Source: Agrobacterium salinitolerans
Lineage (GTDB): Bacteria; Pseudomonadota; Alphaproteobacteria; Rhizobiales; Rhizobiaceae
Direction of reading: 5' to 3'
NCBI RefSeq assembly: GCF_002008225.1
Contig: NZ_MRDH01000027.1
Coordinates: 1 to 64,000 of the forward strand
DNA: 64,000 bases
The position numbers and the translations under genes were made by a program. The notes below the pieces were generated by a model, which was not told where the DNA came from, searched no databases, and saw only the letters and a list, made by a program, of their open reading frames with translations. Below, one piece after another: positions 44,576 to 53,801 of this stretch; positions within the stretch are counted from its first letter, which is position 1, and the number at the start of each line of letters is the position of its first letter.

Positions 44576-46317
44576 GACTTTTCTATGGGCTTCAGTTCAA
44601 GCGGATCTTCTCCCCGCTTCAATAGCCAGGAATAGACCGGCGGCACTCGGTCTGCGATGGATTCGACGTGAACGTCAATGAAGCACGGTCCGTCGTCATG
44701 GGTAAAGGCGGCTGCGAGTGCGGCATCGAGTTCCGAACCTGTCTTGGCTGTCCATGCCTTGAGGCCATAGGCTTCCGCGATTGCCTGACCGCGCGGCGCC
44801 AGAAAGTCGACGCCAAAGCACTGATTGTGACCTTTGAGCCGGTGGAGGCCCTTGATCCAGCCGAATGTGCCGTTGTTGAAGAGGATAAGGATTGCCGGTA
44901 CCTGCAAGCGCACCAGCGTTTCCAATTCGCCGACCGTCATGCCGAACGATCCGTCGCCAAAGAGACCGATCGGCCTCTTGGATGGATCGGCCCGCCAGGC
45001 TCCGACCGTGGCGGGAAGGGCCGAACCGAGTCCACCGAAGGCGCGCGGAATGGCAAAACGCGTTTCACGATCATTGATTTTAAGGAAGCGCGTCATGTAG
45101 GGCGTCGGCGTGCCGGCGTCGGAGTAGATCAAAGCCGGCTTGCAGGAGGCATGGAGGGCCTCATTGAAGGCACGTACGGCCCTCTCCGGCCGCAAGGGAA
45201 CCCGCTCGTCGGAAAGCGCTTCCTCGGCGTGCTCCCAGAAAACCTTTCGACGATCATTGAGGCTGCCGATCCACGCTTCGTGTCGGGCGGGTTCGATTGC
45301 AGCGTCCAGTGTCAGGAGTTCTTCCAGAACCAACAGGGCATCGCCCTGGATGGACAGCAGATTCTCATAGTTGTTCGCCATGATTTCCGGGGAGATATCG
45401 ATCTGCGCCAGACGGCGATTGAGGGTGATCCGCGGGAAGGTCCAGCCGATGGTGACGACCGAGCCGATGCGCGAGCCAACGAAGAGCGTGAAATCCGAAT
45501 GCTCCAGCGCCCAGTTCGCATGGGGATGAAAGCCGTTGTCGCCGATGACGCCGATGGCGAGGCGGTGGTCGTCGTCAATGGCGCCTTGGCCGGTCATTGT
45601 CGTGCACATGGGCACGTTGTATTTTTCGGCAAGCTGCGTGATCCGGTCGCCGGCACGCGCGCGGTTTACCCCGCCGCCTGCCACGATCAGCGGCCTCTCG
45701 GCCCTGGCCAGAAGTTTGAGCAGGTCCTCCAGCTTCGAGCGCGGCGGCAGTGTCGGGTAAGCGGGGAAGGTGCGGCATTCCTCTTCGACATGAAGGGAGA
45801 TCCGCCCCGGGTCCACTTCGGCAAGCAGCATGTCCTCCGGAATTTGCAGATGCACGGCGCCGGGTTTGCCAGAGCATGCGACACGAAAAGCCCGGCGGAT
45901 GATTTCCGGCAGTTTTTCCGGCGATTTCACCTGAACGGACAGTTTCGTCACTGGCTCGAAGAGCTTAGCGCAGTCGAGTTCCGTCAGAACGCCGCGGCCT
46001 TCGCCGGGAAGCGGGATATCGATGGTGAGAAGAATTACTGGCACGGACGAGCCGTTCGATTCGGCGACCGGGGGCAGCGAATACATCGCGCCCGCGCCTG
46101 AGGGGCACTCGAAAACCCCCGGTCTATTGGTGAACCGCCCATAGGCGTCAGCCATGTAGCCGGCTGAACGCTCATCGCGGGCCATGACATGACGAATCTT
46201 GTCTTCACGCAACTGAAGGGCCTCGTAGAGAGGAACGTTGGTGTCCCCCGGGACGCCGAAAATCGTGTCGACCCCGTAACCGATGAGCATTTCCACCAAA
46301 ATATCCGCTCCACGCAT
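44566..46317 (-). CDS. Thiamine-diphosphate-dependent enzyme (acetolactate-synthase-like)
   Basis: This 583-residue enzyme has the three-domain POX/AHAS layout. The activating Glu is in HVMARDERSAGYMADAYGR near residue 49, a central domain runs from about 190 to 330, and the ThDP-Mg motif GDGSFGMTVGELETLVRLQVPAILILFNNGTFG lies near 445-480. It could be an acetolactate synthase, sulfoacetaldehyde acetyltransferase or 2-oxo-acid decarboxylase-type enzyme. The neighbouring amino-acid oxidation genes would make a 2-oxo acid a sensible substrate, but this is inference. The start has CAGGAGAGAACGAA upstream. Confidence 0.85.
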   Translation of the reverse strand: MRGADILVEMLIGYGVDTIFGVPGDTNVPLYEALQLREDKIRHVMARDERSAGYMADAYGRFTNRPGVFECPSGAGAMYSLPPVAESNGSSVPVILLTIDIPLPGEGRGVLTELDCAKLFEPVTKLSVQVKSPEKLPEIIRRAFRVACSGKPGAVHLQIPEDMLLAEVDPGRISLHVEEECRTFPAYPTLPPRSKLEDLLKLLARAERPLIVAGGGVNRARAGDRITQLAEKYNVPMCTTMTGQGAIDDDHRLAIGVIGDNGFHPHANWALEHSDFTLFVGSRIGSVVTIGWTFPRITLNRRLAQIDISPEIMANNYENLLSIQGDALLVLEELLTLDAAIEPARHEAWIGSLNDRRKVFWEHAEEALSDERVPLRPERAVRAFNEALHASCKPALIYSDAGTPTPYMTRFLKINDRETRFAIPRAFGGLGSALPATVGAWRADPSKRPIGLFGDGSFGMTVGELETLVRLQVPAILILFNNGTFGWIKGLHRLKGHNQCFGVDFLAPRGQAIAEAYGLKAWTAKTGSELDAALAAAFTHDDGPCFIDVHVESIADRVPPVYSWLLKRGEDPLELKPIEKSYF

Positions 46318-46399
46318 TTCGTTCTCTCCTGTCTGTGCTGCAGGAGGATAGGACCGTCGGGAGCCGGCGGGGACCGGCGATGTGTCGGGCCTATGAAGC

Positions 46400-46590
46400 G
46401 TGAACCGTCAGATTGCCGGTCTCGGCCGCTGCACGGCCTGTCGCCCACGGAAATACTCAGACGAAATTCACTATGTAGGCCGCTACTCGCTTTGCGCCTG
46501 GTGCAAAGAATTCCGGTCGCTGCCGAACTCTCACCGCGAGGCAAAGCGCTATTGCCAGATTTGTTGGCCCGTATCTCGCCGCTCGGATAG
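46400..46590 (+). CDS. Possible small zinc-ribbon-like ORF (GTG start)
   Basis: In the 313-base space before the ThDP enzyme a plus-strand frame from GTG 46400 contains three C-x2-C pairs (RCTACR, LCAWC, YCQICW) spread over about 45 residues. This is a metal-binding pattern unlikely by chance. No ribosome binding site is visible, and the open frame runs on to 46744 into the antisense of the next gene. So the true extent is unclear; the coordinate given covers only the Cys-rich part. Confidence 0.3.
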
Positions 46591-46630
46591 GACCACATCA
46601 ATCTCAACGGACAATATCGTTGGCCAAAGT

Positions 46631-47074
46631 CTAAGCGTAGGACCTCTTCGAAGCATCTTTGGCATTCACGGCAGCCAAAGCCTGTTCAATCGACGTGTAA
46701 ATCTCGGTATCGATGCCTTTAGCGCGCCACGAGACGACGCTTAGGACGTCGCCACGCCTGTTTTTTCTGGCAAAGAGAACCGTTCCAGGCGGTAGGTCGC
46801 TGTGGTGGATCATTGAGAGCACCTCCGTTCGAACGTATGGCCAGAATTCGTTGGGTATCCCCATTGCCAAAAGCGCCTGCAACTCGTTCCAGAACAGTTT
46901 CGAGCTAATCGTGCGATCGTCTTTCTGAACTACAACTACATAACGGCTTGCCTGTCGCAGGCGGAGCAGTACAGGCAAGCTTGTTGACTGGGGTGACACG
47001 TGTTGTCGACAGTTCATCAGCGGTGAAATTCCGTCTATCTTGATATGATTTTCGAAGCCAGCGGTGAGAACCAA
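46631..47074 (-). CDS. Hypothetical protein
   Basis: This frame of up to 147 residues reads SRYVVVVQKDDRTISSKLFWNELQALLAMGIPNEFWPYVRTEVLSMIHHSDLPPGTVLFARK, which looks like ordinary protein. No family is recognised. The start is uncertain: 47074 is a TTG, an ATG at 47017 (MNCRQH) is in frame, and neither has a clear ribosome binding site. It lies downstream of the MATE gene in the same direction. Confidence 0.5.
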   Translation of the reverse strand: MVLTAGFENHIKIDGISPLMNCRQHVSPQSTSLPVLLRLRQASRYVVVVQKDDRTISSKLFWNELQALLAMGIPNEFWPYVRTEVLSMIHHSDLPPGTVLFARKNRRGDVLSVVSWRAKGIDTEIYTSIEQALAAVNAKDASKRSYA

Positions 47075-47124
47075 CCGGTTGACGCCTTTGCGATGGCGAT
47101 CTTCTGGTTGGGCACTCGACGTCT

Positions 47125-48540
47125 CTACCGGGCAGTTTGAACGTCCTGTTGCCTGCCAAGATGGAAAATGCGGCGCGGCAGCACGGCGACGGCCGTTAAT
47201 CCACCGTATGCGATGGCCGCCACCGCCACGATCTGGAAAAGGGAATTGAGACTCGCCTCAAACCAGATCACCGAAGCCCACCCGACGAAAGCAGCCAGGA
47301 TCATCCTGACTGTTCCGGCAAGAACCGGGAGAAGAACACGCTTCAGTCCCTGGCTTGCAAAATAAAGTGCCAGTCCCAATCCAACCGCACCATAGGCCGG
47401 TGCGACGGTTTGCAGATACTGCGAGCCTAGCTGCTGCACATCCGGATCTGCCGTGAACAATCTCATCCAAATCATGGGGAACAGAGTGGCGAGAATGCCG
47501 ATTGTCTGCGTGATGCCAAATGCAATACCTGCGCCAACCCAGGCGACCCGGCGGGCGCGTTCGATCTGGCCCGCTCCGATATTAATCCCAACCATGGTGA
47601 CGATAGCGGTTCCAAGACCGAAGATGATGGGAATTTGCAGATAATCAAGCCGCGATGCGATGCCGAACCCCGCAATCGCATCTGCGCCGAAGTGGCCAAC
47701 GGCTGCCGTTACGAAAGTAACCGTCAGATTGACCTGGATCGTGCCGACAGCGGAAGGCAGGCCGACACCCAGAATGTCCTTGAACAGTCGACCTTGCAGC
47801 GGCACAATTTTGAGCTTTAGCGGGCTGCTTGACGAGCGCAGGTAAAGGGCAAGCACCAGTGCCGCGATCAGATAATAAATGAAGACCGCAGCGCCTCCGC
47901 CTGCCACGCCGAGCTGCGGGAAGGGCCCCCAGCCGAAAATCAACGGCGGCGACAGGACGAGGAGAAGGAACGCGCCGGAGATGATGACGAGTGCAGGCAC
48001 GTTCACGTTGCTAGCGCCCCGCAGGGCTGCCGAAAGCAAAGCCGTGATCCAGATCGGAATGGAGCCTGCAAACACAATTCCTGAATAGATGAGGGCGGCC
48101 TTCAGGGTTTCTCCCGTCCCTCCCATTGAGCGGTAGAGCAGAGGTCCAAGGAGGATTGCAGCGACTGAGAAAATGGCTCCGAATACTGTGGCCAGAACAA
48201 TCGAATGCCAGACGAGCCCATCGGCATCAGCGTGGCGGTTGGCACCCAGCGCTCGCGCCACGGCTGAGGAAACTCCGCCTCCAATTCCGCCATTCGACAT
48301 CATTTGCATCAGCATGAGGACCGGAAAGACGAGGGTCACACCTGCTAAAGCCTCGGTCCCAAGGAAACTGACGAAATAGGTTTCCGCGACCCCAACAAAG
48401 GTCTGGACCACGAGAACGACGACCGTGGGCAATGCCAGCCGAAACAGCGCGGGTGTGATTGCTCCATGAAGAATTCCATATGGTGTCTTCTGTGAAATTG
48501 TTGAGACGTGAGAATTTTTGCTGTCAGGCATATCGGCCAT
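47125..48540 (-). CDS. MATE-family efflux transporter
   Basis: This 471-residue inner-membrane pump has twelve hydrophobic segments in two homologous halves (LALPTVVVLVVQTFVGVAETYFVSFLG; ILGVGLPSAVGTIQVNLTVTF) and the repeated G-AIAGFGIASRLD / LGTEALAGVT-type motifs. It exports drugs or other small molecules using ion gradients. The start has TTAGGATCAGCC upstream. It is divergent from a MarR regulator and the space between them carries an inverted repeat, so it is probably MarR-repressed. Confidence 0.9.
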   Translation of the reverse strand: MADMPDSKNSHVSTISQKTPYGILHGAITPALFRLALPTVVVLVVQTFVGVAETYFVSFLGTEALAGVTLVFPVLMLMQMMSNGGIGGGVSSAVARALGANRHADADGLVWHSIVLATVFGAIFSVAAILLGPLLYRSMGGTGETLKAALIYSGIVFAGSIPIWITALLSAALRGASNVNVPALVIISGAFLLLVLSPPLIFGWGPFPQLGVAGGGAAVFIYYLIAALVLALYLRSSSSPLKLKIVPLQGRLFKDILGVGLPSAVGTIQVNLTVTFVTAAVGHFGADAIAGFGIASRLDYLQIPIIFGLGTAIVTMVGINIGAGQIERARRVAWVGAGIAFGITQTIGILATLFPMIWMRLFTADPDVQQLGSQYLQTVAPAYGAVGLGLALYFASQGLKRVLLPVLAGTVRMILAAFVGWASVIWFEASLNSLFQIVAVAAIAYGGLTAVAVLPRRIFHLGRQQDVQTAR

Positions 48541-48620
48541 GGCTGATCCTAAAAAGTTCTCCGAGGCTCTGCTCCGTTCCCACGGCCATGGGCTCGCAAC
48601 CGGTTCTCAGAATTTGAAAA

Positions 48621-48668
48621 TAGATTGTTTTTGAAATCTAAATTATATAGAGTTCATTCGCAATCTAA
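48621..48668. promoter_or_regulatory. MATE/MarR operator region
   Basis: TAGATT (48621-48626) and AATCTA (48635-48640) form an inverted repeat with an 8-base spacer, followed by GCAATCTAA at 48660-48668. The same 6-8-6 repeat occurs at 57788-57807 before the SDR gene, and GCAATCTAA recurs at 52648 and 57771. Confidence 0.6.
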
Positions 48669-48750
48669 AATATCACTTCCGAGCGTGAGACCGGAGCCCG
48701 TGCAGGCGTTCAAAACCCATGTTTCCGATCAAGGATCGATAAAAGCTGAA

Positions 48751-49176
48751 ATGGTGGAAAACCCACTTGCCGGGGACCTATGCTTTGCCGTGCAGCGGAC
48801 AAACCGCATCATCTCCCGCCAGATCAACGATGCATTGCGCTCGACAGGACTAACGGCAGAGCAGATATTTCTTCTTGCAGCGATTGGTGAAGCAGGTTCC
48901 CCTCGAATATCGGAAGTTTCGCTACTTCTTGGCCTTGACCACTCAACCGTCGTTTCAAATCTAAAACCCCTTGTAAGGAAGAACAGGGTGACGATGTCCG
49001 TGGATGTCGATGATCGCAGGGCGCGAAGACTTTTGCTCACCGACAATGGAAGTGAGCGCCTTGTAGTGGCATTTGAAAGTCTTCAGGAACTTGAAGATGC
49101 ACTGGCGAAAAAGGTTGGCGGGATGCTGAATGTTCTCAGCCTATGTCGGATGCTCAGCGAACTCTCCACCGCGTGA
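48751..49176 (+). CDS. MarR-family transcriptional regulator
   Basis: This winged-helix protein of about 141 residues reads LCFAVQRTNRIISRQINDALRSTGLTAEQIFLLAAIGEAGSPRISEVSLLLGLDHSTVVSNLKPLVRKNRVTMSVDVDDRRARRLLLTDNG, the normal MarR core. ATG 48751 gives the standard length but its ribosome binding site is weak (AAGGA 15 bases upstream); the frame is open back to a TTG at 48625. It is divergent from the MATE pump, the usual arrangement for a ligand-released repressor. Confidence 0.85.
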   Translation: MVENPLAGDLCFAVQRTNRIISRQINDALRSTGLTAEQIFLLAAIGEAGSPRISEVSLLLGLDHSTVVSNLKPLVRKNRVTMSVDVDDRRARRLLLTDNGSERLVVAFESLQELEDALAKKVGGMLNVLSLCRMLSELSTA

Positions 49177-49232
49177 GCCTGGCATTGGCCGCGCGCAGCC
49201 GACACCGGCAACTGACTGCAAGGATACAGCCA

Positions 49233-49421
49233 TCACCCTCTATTTTCGGCGCCGTCTTCCCGTACTACCTCCTCATGGGGTTGTGCCTTTAAGCCAGCCA
49301 CTTCGGTCTCCAGCCGGTCCAGCCGTTTCTCCAGCGCGATGAGGTAGTCTCCCTGCGGATCGTCGATACCCAGGACGACATCTTCCCACGATCGCCATTT
49401 TTCTCGAAAACGTTTCAACAT
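49233..49421 (-). CDS. Small conserved rhizobial protein, coiled-coil tail
   Basis: This 62-residue protein reads MLKRFREKWRSWEDVVLGID, then a heptad-like helix (ALEKRLDRLETEVAGL). GGAGATTTTAA precedes the ATG. The sequence style matches short conserved hypothetical proteins of rhizobia, and the composition supports a real gene. Function unknown. Confidence 0.65.
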   Translation of the reverse strand: MLKRFREKWRSWEDVVLGIDDPQGDYLIALEKRLDRLETEVAGLKAQPHEEVVREDGAENRG

Positions 49422-49486
49422 TTAAAATCTCCATCGCCATCAACTTTATAAGTCGGCATTTGCATGCCTGGCAGTTTGAGCGAGCG

Positions 49487-50494
49487 TTATGCCATTCTCT
49501 CTGAAAGAGAGATCACCTCTGCCGGTTGCCGCAAACCGGTTGCGACAACGGAAACTCTTAACCGCCCTGTCAGCGCATCATTGAAAGTCGCGCCGACGAC
49601 GATATTCGCGTCGTCGTCGACTTCTTCGCGAACACGAGTTGCAGCTTCGTCGACATCAAAAAGGGTCATGTCCGGTCCGCCAGAGATCGAGACGAGAAGC
49701 CCTTTCGCTCCCCTGACGGACGCTTCATCGAACAGCGGATTGGCAATTGCTGCCTCGGCGGCATGTCGGGCGCGGGCGTCTCCCGTTGCCTCGCCCGTGC
49801 CCATGACCGCTCTGCCCATGTCACACATGACTGACCTTACATCGGCGAAGTCGAGATTGATCAATCCTTCCTTGACGATCAGATCGATGACGGAACTGAC
49901 CCCGGCATGCAGCACATGATCTGCCATTTCGAATGCATCCGCGAAGGTCGTCTTCGCATCGGCAACCCGGAACAGATTCTGATTGGGGATGACGATCACC
50001 GTGTCTGCGCATTCGCTGAGACGCTCGATTCCCTGCCGCGCTGTTCGCATTCGCTGCGTACCTTCGAATGTGAAGGGCATGGTGACGACGCCGACCGTCA
50101 GTATGCCTGCCTTGCGCGCAGCATGGGCGATAACGGGTGCGGCACCTGTTCCCGTTCCGCCCCCCATGCCCGCCGTCACGAAACACATATGGGTTCCGTG
50201 GAGGTGATCCATGATCTCGTCAATCGACTCTTCGGTTGCCGCCTGTCCAATATCGGCCAATGATCCGGCGCCAAGTCCCTCCGTGACGGTCGGGCCAAGC
50301 TGGATAAGGCGTGGCGCTTTTGACATGGACAAAGCCTGGGCATCGGTGTTCGCAACGATAAACTCCGCACCCTCGAGACCCTGCATGATCATGTTGTTGA
50401 CAGCATTGCCGCCGCCACCGCCGACGCCGATGACGGCAATCCTTGGCTTGAGGAGCGTTATGCCGGGCGGTGAAACGACAGTCGTTGGTTGCAT
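49487..50494 (-). CDS. FtsZ paralogue lacking the C-terminal linker and peptide
   Basis: This tubulin-like GTPase of 335 residues has the nucleotide motifs [28 protein letters not shown] and the G-box [15 protein letters not shown], plus the catalytic T7 loop [11 protein letters not shown]. The protein ends soon after the tubulin core (RVSVVATGL), with no disordered linker and no D/E-rich C-terminal peptide for FtsA or ZipA binding. It is therefore a secondary FtsZ like the short copies known in rhizobia, not the main division protein. ATG 50494 is preferred over a GTG at 50536. It lies 55 bases downstream of a FabF-like gene. Confidence 0.88.
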   Translation of the reverse strand: MQPTTVVSPPGITLLKPRIAVIGVGGGGGNAVNNMIMQGLEGAEFIVANTDAQALSMSKAPRLIQLGPTVTEGLGAGSLADIGQAATEESIDEIMDHLHGTHMCFVTAGMGGGTGTGAAPVIAHAARKAGILTVGVVTMPFTFEGTQRMRTARQGIERLSECADTVIVIPNQNLFRVADAKTTFADAFEMADHVLHAGVSSVIDLIVKEGLINLDFADVRSVMCDMGRAVMGTGEATGDARARHAAEAAIANPLFDEASVRGAKGLLVSISGGPDMTLFDVDEAATRVREEVDDDANIVVGATFNDALTGRLRVSVVATGLRQPAEVISLSERMA

Positions 50495-50549
50495 AGTGGG
50501 AGTGTCCTGGTGGAGACTTTGTTCAAAGGTGACCACGCGCGGGGGCTAG

Positions 50550-51842
50550 TCAGCCAATGGCGTACGATTGCCTCTCCTCCGGCCAGCGTCGAAACACTGC
50601 ACTTGCATTGACCCCACCGAAGCCGAAGCCATTGGATATCGCATACTCAACATCGAGAGGTCGGGCATCGTTTGCGACAAAGTCGATGCCATTGGCCTCA
50701 AGGTCAGGTGAACTGAGATTCAAGGTCGGGGGCGCGATCTGGTGCTGGAGCGCCAGGATCGTAAAAATAGCCTCAAGGCCGCCGGCGGCCCCCAGCAGGT
50801 GCCCCGTCGCCGACTTCGTGCCGCTGACGGCGATCGACTTCCTTTGGCCGAACAGGCTCTTGATTGCTCTGAGCTCTCCGAGATCTCCAACCGGGGTCGA
50901 AGTCGCATGTGCGTTCAGATGGCCGATTTCGTGCGGGGCGACACCCGCCTGGGCGATGGCGATTTGCATTGCCCTGCGGGCGCCGCTTCCGTCTTCCGGC
51001 CCCGACGTAATATGATGGGCGTCGGCGGTCGTTCCGTACCCGACGAGTTCGGCAATCGGCGTCGCACCACGAGCAAGGGCGTGGCTCAACGCTTCAATGA
51101 CGAGGATGCCTGCGCCTTCACCCATCACGAAGCCGTCGCGGGCGGTGTCGAAAGGACGTGAGGCCTTGGCCGGGGTCTCGTTAAAGCCTGTCGATAGCGA
51201 TCTTGCCGCTGCGAAACCACCAAGGCTTACAATGTTCATACAGGCCTCGGTTCCGCCACAAACCGCAATGTCGGCTTCATTGGACCTGATCAGTCGCGCT
51301 GCATCGCCAATCGCCTGAACGCCGGCGGCGCATGCCGTCACCGGCGCTCCCAGCGGGCCTCTGAAACCATGCCGGATAGAGACTTGTCCGGCAGCGAGAT
51401 TGACGAGAAAGGATGGAATGGTGAAGGGCGAGAGGCGGCGGACGCCGCGTTGGTCGACGGTACGCACCGCCTCCGTTATCGCGGGAAAGCCACCGATGCC
51501 CGATGCGATGATTGTCGCCGTTCTCAGTTTTTCTTCTTCGGAAGCTGGCTTCCAGTTCGCCTGTGCGAGAGCCTCTTCCGCCGCCGCCAGCGCAAAGACG
51601 ATGAAACGGTCGACCTTACGTTGATCCTTCGAGGGCAGGGTCTTGTCAGGATCAAATCCTCCTTCAGGATCTTCAGTCAGGGAAGGGACCACGCCTCCGA
51701 TTTTTGAAGGCAAATCCCCGACGATGTCGTCACCCAGCCGTCGGATCCCGCTTTTGCCAGCAAGAAGCCGGGACCAGGAGATATCGACATTTGCACCAAG
51801 GGGGCTGACGGCTCCCATTCCCGTGACAACGACACGACGCAT
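50550..51842 (-). CDS. Beta-ketoacyl-ACP synthase II-like (FabF paralogue)
   Basis: This 430-residue condensing enzyme extends acyl-ACP by two carbons with malonyl-ACP. The catalytic Cys is in PVTACAAGVQAIGDAARLI and the His residues in LNAHATSTPVGD and KSATGHLLGAAGG; FGFGGVNAS closes the fold. ATG 51842 gives the usual MRRVVVTGMG start with AGGTGG eight bases upstream; ATG 51848 and GTG 51854 are in frame but too close to it. It is not in a fab operon; instead it is followed by the FtsZ paralogue, so it probably makes a specialised acyl chain. Confidence 0.9.
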   Translation of the reverse strand: MRRVVVTGMGAVSPLGANVDISWSRLLAGKSGIRRLGDDIVGDLPSKIGGVVPSLTEDPEGGFDPDKTLPSKDQRKVDRFIVFALAAAEEALAQANWKPASEEEKLRTATIIASGIGGFPAITEAVRTVDQRGVRRLSPFTIPSFLVNLAAGQVSIRHGFRGPLGAPVTACAAGVQAIGDAARLIRSNEADIAVCGGTEACMNIVSLGGFAAARSLSTGFNETPAKASRPFDTARDGFVMGEGAGILVIEALSHALARGATPIAELVGYGTTADAHHITSGPEDGSGARRAMQIAIAQAGVAPHEIGHLNAHATSTPVGDLGELRAIKSLFGQRKSIAVSGTKSATGHLLGAAGGLEAIFTILALQHQIAPPTLNLSSPDLEANGIDFVANDARPLDVEYAISNGFGFGGVNASAVFRRWPEERQSYAIG

Positions 51843-52008
51843 TTGCATTTCCACCTGTTAACGATCAAAATTTTGGCATGCCTTCGGCACCCGACCGAAT
51901 GACCGGTCGTGAACTTGGGACATGCGGTTCGCGCTATTCTCTTCTGATAGCGTGGGGCTACGGCCGAGCTGTGCCAGCTATCGGCGACGAATATCCAAAA
52001 ACCATCCG

Positions 52009-52593
52009 TTAGCCGCCATCGCGGCCAGCAATGCGCCGGACCTCGCTCGCTGCCGCATCGAGTACACTCGTCGAAAGCGCTTCATCCCCAATGATCCTGG
52101 ACAGCGTCACCGCACCGACCATCATGGACAATATTGCCATGGCCTTTTCGCTTCGAGCTTTATCGCCACCCTCTCCGATAAGCTCTTCAAGCACCTCGAA
52201 GTGTGCTCGGATACCGTCTTCAAACGGGCGCCGAACTTCGGCGGTTTGACGCGCAGCGTCGGAGCCGAGAGCAACGAGCGGGCATCCTTCTGCCTTCTCG
52301 CCACTATGGTCTTTGGAAAGGTAGAAGGTGATGATCGATTCCAGCGGATCCGACGTGTCTGCTGCGGCATCAGACCACCTTCTCGTGGCGCTCTCGAGAG
52401 CACGCCGTGATGCAAGCGCCGCAAGATCGTCCTTGGATGCGAACTGCTTGTAAAATCCACCCTGGGTGAGCCCCGCACCCTTCATCAGGTCTTTCAGGCC
52501 AATCCCGTCGAAACCATGCTCTCGAAACAAGCGGCTGGCGACGTTGATCACCCTTTCCCGGTTTTCCTCTGCCTGTACGCGGCTCACTCTCAT
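52009..52593 (-). CDS. TetR-family transcriptional regulator
   Basis: This 194-residue repressor has the TetR helix-turn-helix (NRERVINVASRLFREHGFDGIGLKDLMKGAGLTQGGFYKQFASKDDLAALA) and an all-helical ligand domain with a Cys (AEGCPLVALGSDAARQ). ATG 52593 has GGAGG six bases upstream. It is divergent from the RND pump operon and likely represses it. The shared operator motif suggests wider targets. Confidence 0.9.
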   Translation of the reverse strand: MRVSRVQAEENRERVINVASRLFREHGFDGIGLKDLMKGAGLTQGGFYKQFASKDDLAALASRRALESATRRWSDAAADTSDPLESIITFYLSKDHSGEKAEGCPLVALGSDAARQTAEVRRPFEDGIRAHFEVLEELIGEGGDKARSEKAMAILSMMVGAVTLSRIIGDEALSTSVLDAAASEVRRIAGRDGG

Positions 52594-52634
52594 GTGGACC
52601 TCCAATTAGGTTTCATTTGACATCTATATGTCTT

Positions 52635-52656
52635 TTAGAGTTAGAGTGCAATCTAA
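52635..52656. promoter_or_regulatory. Candidate TetR operator before the RND pump
   Basis: TTAGA at 52641-52645 and TCTAA at 52652-52656 form an inverted repeat with a 6-base spacer, and an extra TTAGA lies at 52635. The right half contains GCAATCTAA (52648-52656), also found before MATE/MarR and the SDR gene. Confidence 0.55.
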
Positions 52657-52691
52657 TATTTTCAGGATGGCCGTCAAGAAGGGGCGATGAA

Positions 52692-53801
52692 ATGAAACGG
52701 AAACTTGTTGTCACTGCAGCAGCAGTGCTGGCGCTGGCCGCAGGCGGAGCCGCAGCGCTGCTGCTTCCGACGCAGGCACCCGAGGCAAAGGCTGCCGATC
52801 CCCGGACTTTGGCGCCACTGGTCAACCTCGCGACGGCCAGGCTTCCTGGCAATTCGAGCAGCAGCTTTACCGGAACCGTTGGTGCCCGGGTCCAGAGTAA
52901 TCTCGGCTTTCGCGTTCCCGGAAAGATCGTTGAACGTTTTGTCGACGTCGGGGAGCAGGTAAGCGCTGGACAGCCATTGATGAGGCTTGACGAGACCGAT
53001 CTTCGTCTTGCTCTGACCGCCAAGCGAAACGCTGTCATCGCAGCACAGGCGACATTTGTCCAAGCGAAAGCCGATGAGAAACGCTTTGCCGTGCTGGTGA
53101 AGACCTCTGCTGCCTCGACGCAGCAATATGAACGATCGAAGGCCCTGCTGGATACGGCGACGGCACAGTTGGCCGCCGCTCAGGCTGACGCCGATGTCGC
53201 GGAGAACGAAGCAAAATATGCGGTTCTCGTTGCCGATGCGGATGGAACCATTGTCGAGACGCTCGGTGAGCCGGGCCAGGTGGTAACCGCCGGGCAGCCG
53301 GTTGTCCGGCTCGCGAAGTCTGGTCCGCGCGAAGCCATTGTCTGGCTTCCCGAAACCATGCGTCCTGACATTGGAGTTCAGGCTTCTGCATCGGTTTATG
53401 GCAGAAACAATGCCGAAAAGGCCAAGCTGCGCCAGATCTCCGATTCTGCCGATCAGCAGACCCGCACCTATGAAACGCGCTGGGTGCTTGAAGGGGCTGC
53501 GTCCAATGCTCCACTGGGGGCGACCGTCACTATCGAAATCGAGAACAGAGATGCGCAAAACCACGCCGAACTGCCGATAGGCGCCCTGTTGGATGACGGG
53601 ACGCGCACTGGCGTCTGGGTGATCGATCAGCAATCGTCCGTCGTGAAGTTTCGTGATGTGAAAGTAGAGCGGGTAAGCGAAGAGAAAGTGGTCGTCACTA
53701 ACGTCAAGCCGGGAGAGGAGGTCGTTGCGCTTGGCGCACATCTTCTGAAGGATGGAGCGCAAGTTCGCACCAGCGTTGGGACAAAAGAGGTGACAAACTG
53801 A
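52692..53801 (+). CDS. RND efflux periplasmic adaptor subunit (HlyD/AcrA-like)
   Basis: This 369-residue membrane-fusion protein has an N-terminal signal/anchor (KRKLVVTAAAVLALAAGGAAALLL), the lipoyl half motifs (GFRVPGKIVERFVDVGEQVSAGQPLMRLD and ADGTIVETLGEPGQVVTAGQPVVRLA) around a helical hairpin of about 80 residues, then beta-barrel domains. It links the RND pump to an outer-membrane channel, which is not encoded here. Its stop overlaps the pump start by one base. Confidence 0.9.
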   Translation: MKRKLVVTAAAVLALAAGGAAALLLPTQAPEAKAADPRTLAPLVNLATARLPGNSSSSFTGTVGARVQSNLGFRVPGKIVERFVDVGEQVSAGQPLMRLDETDLRLALTAKRNAVIAAQATFVQAKADEKRFAVLVKTSAASTQQYERSKALLDTATAQLAAAQADADVAENEAKYAVLVADADGTIVETLGEPGQVVTAGQPVVRLAKSGPREAIVWLPETMRPDIGVQASASVYGRNNAEKAKLRQISDSADQQTRTYETRWVLEGAASNAPLGATVTIEIENRDAQNHAELPIGALLDDGTRTGVWVIDQQSSVVKFRDVKVERVSEEKVVVTNVKPGEEVVALGAHLLKDGAQVRTSVGTKEVTN

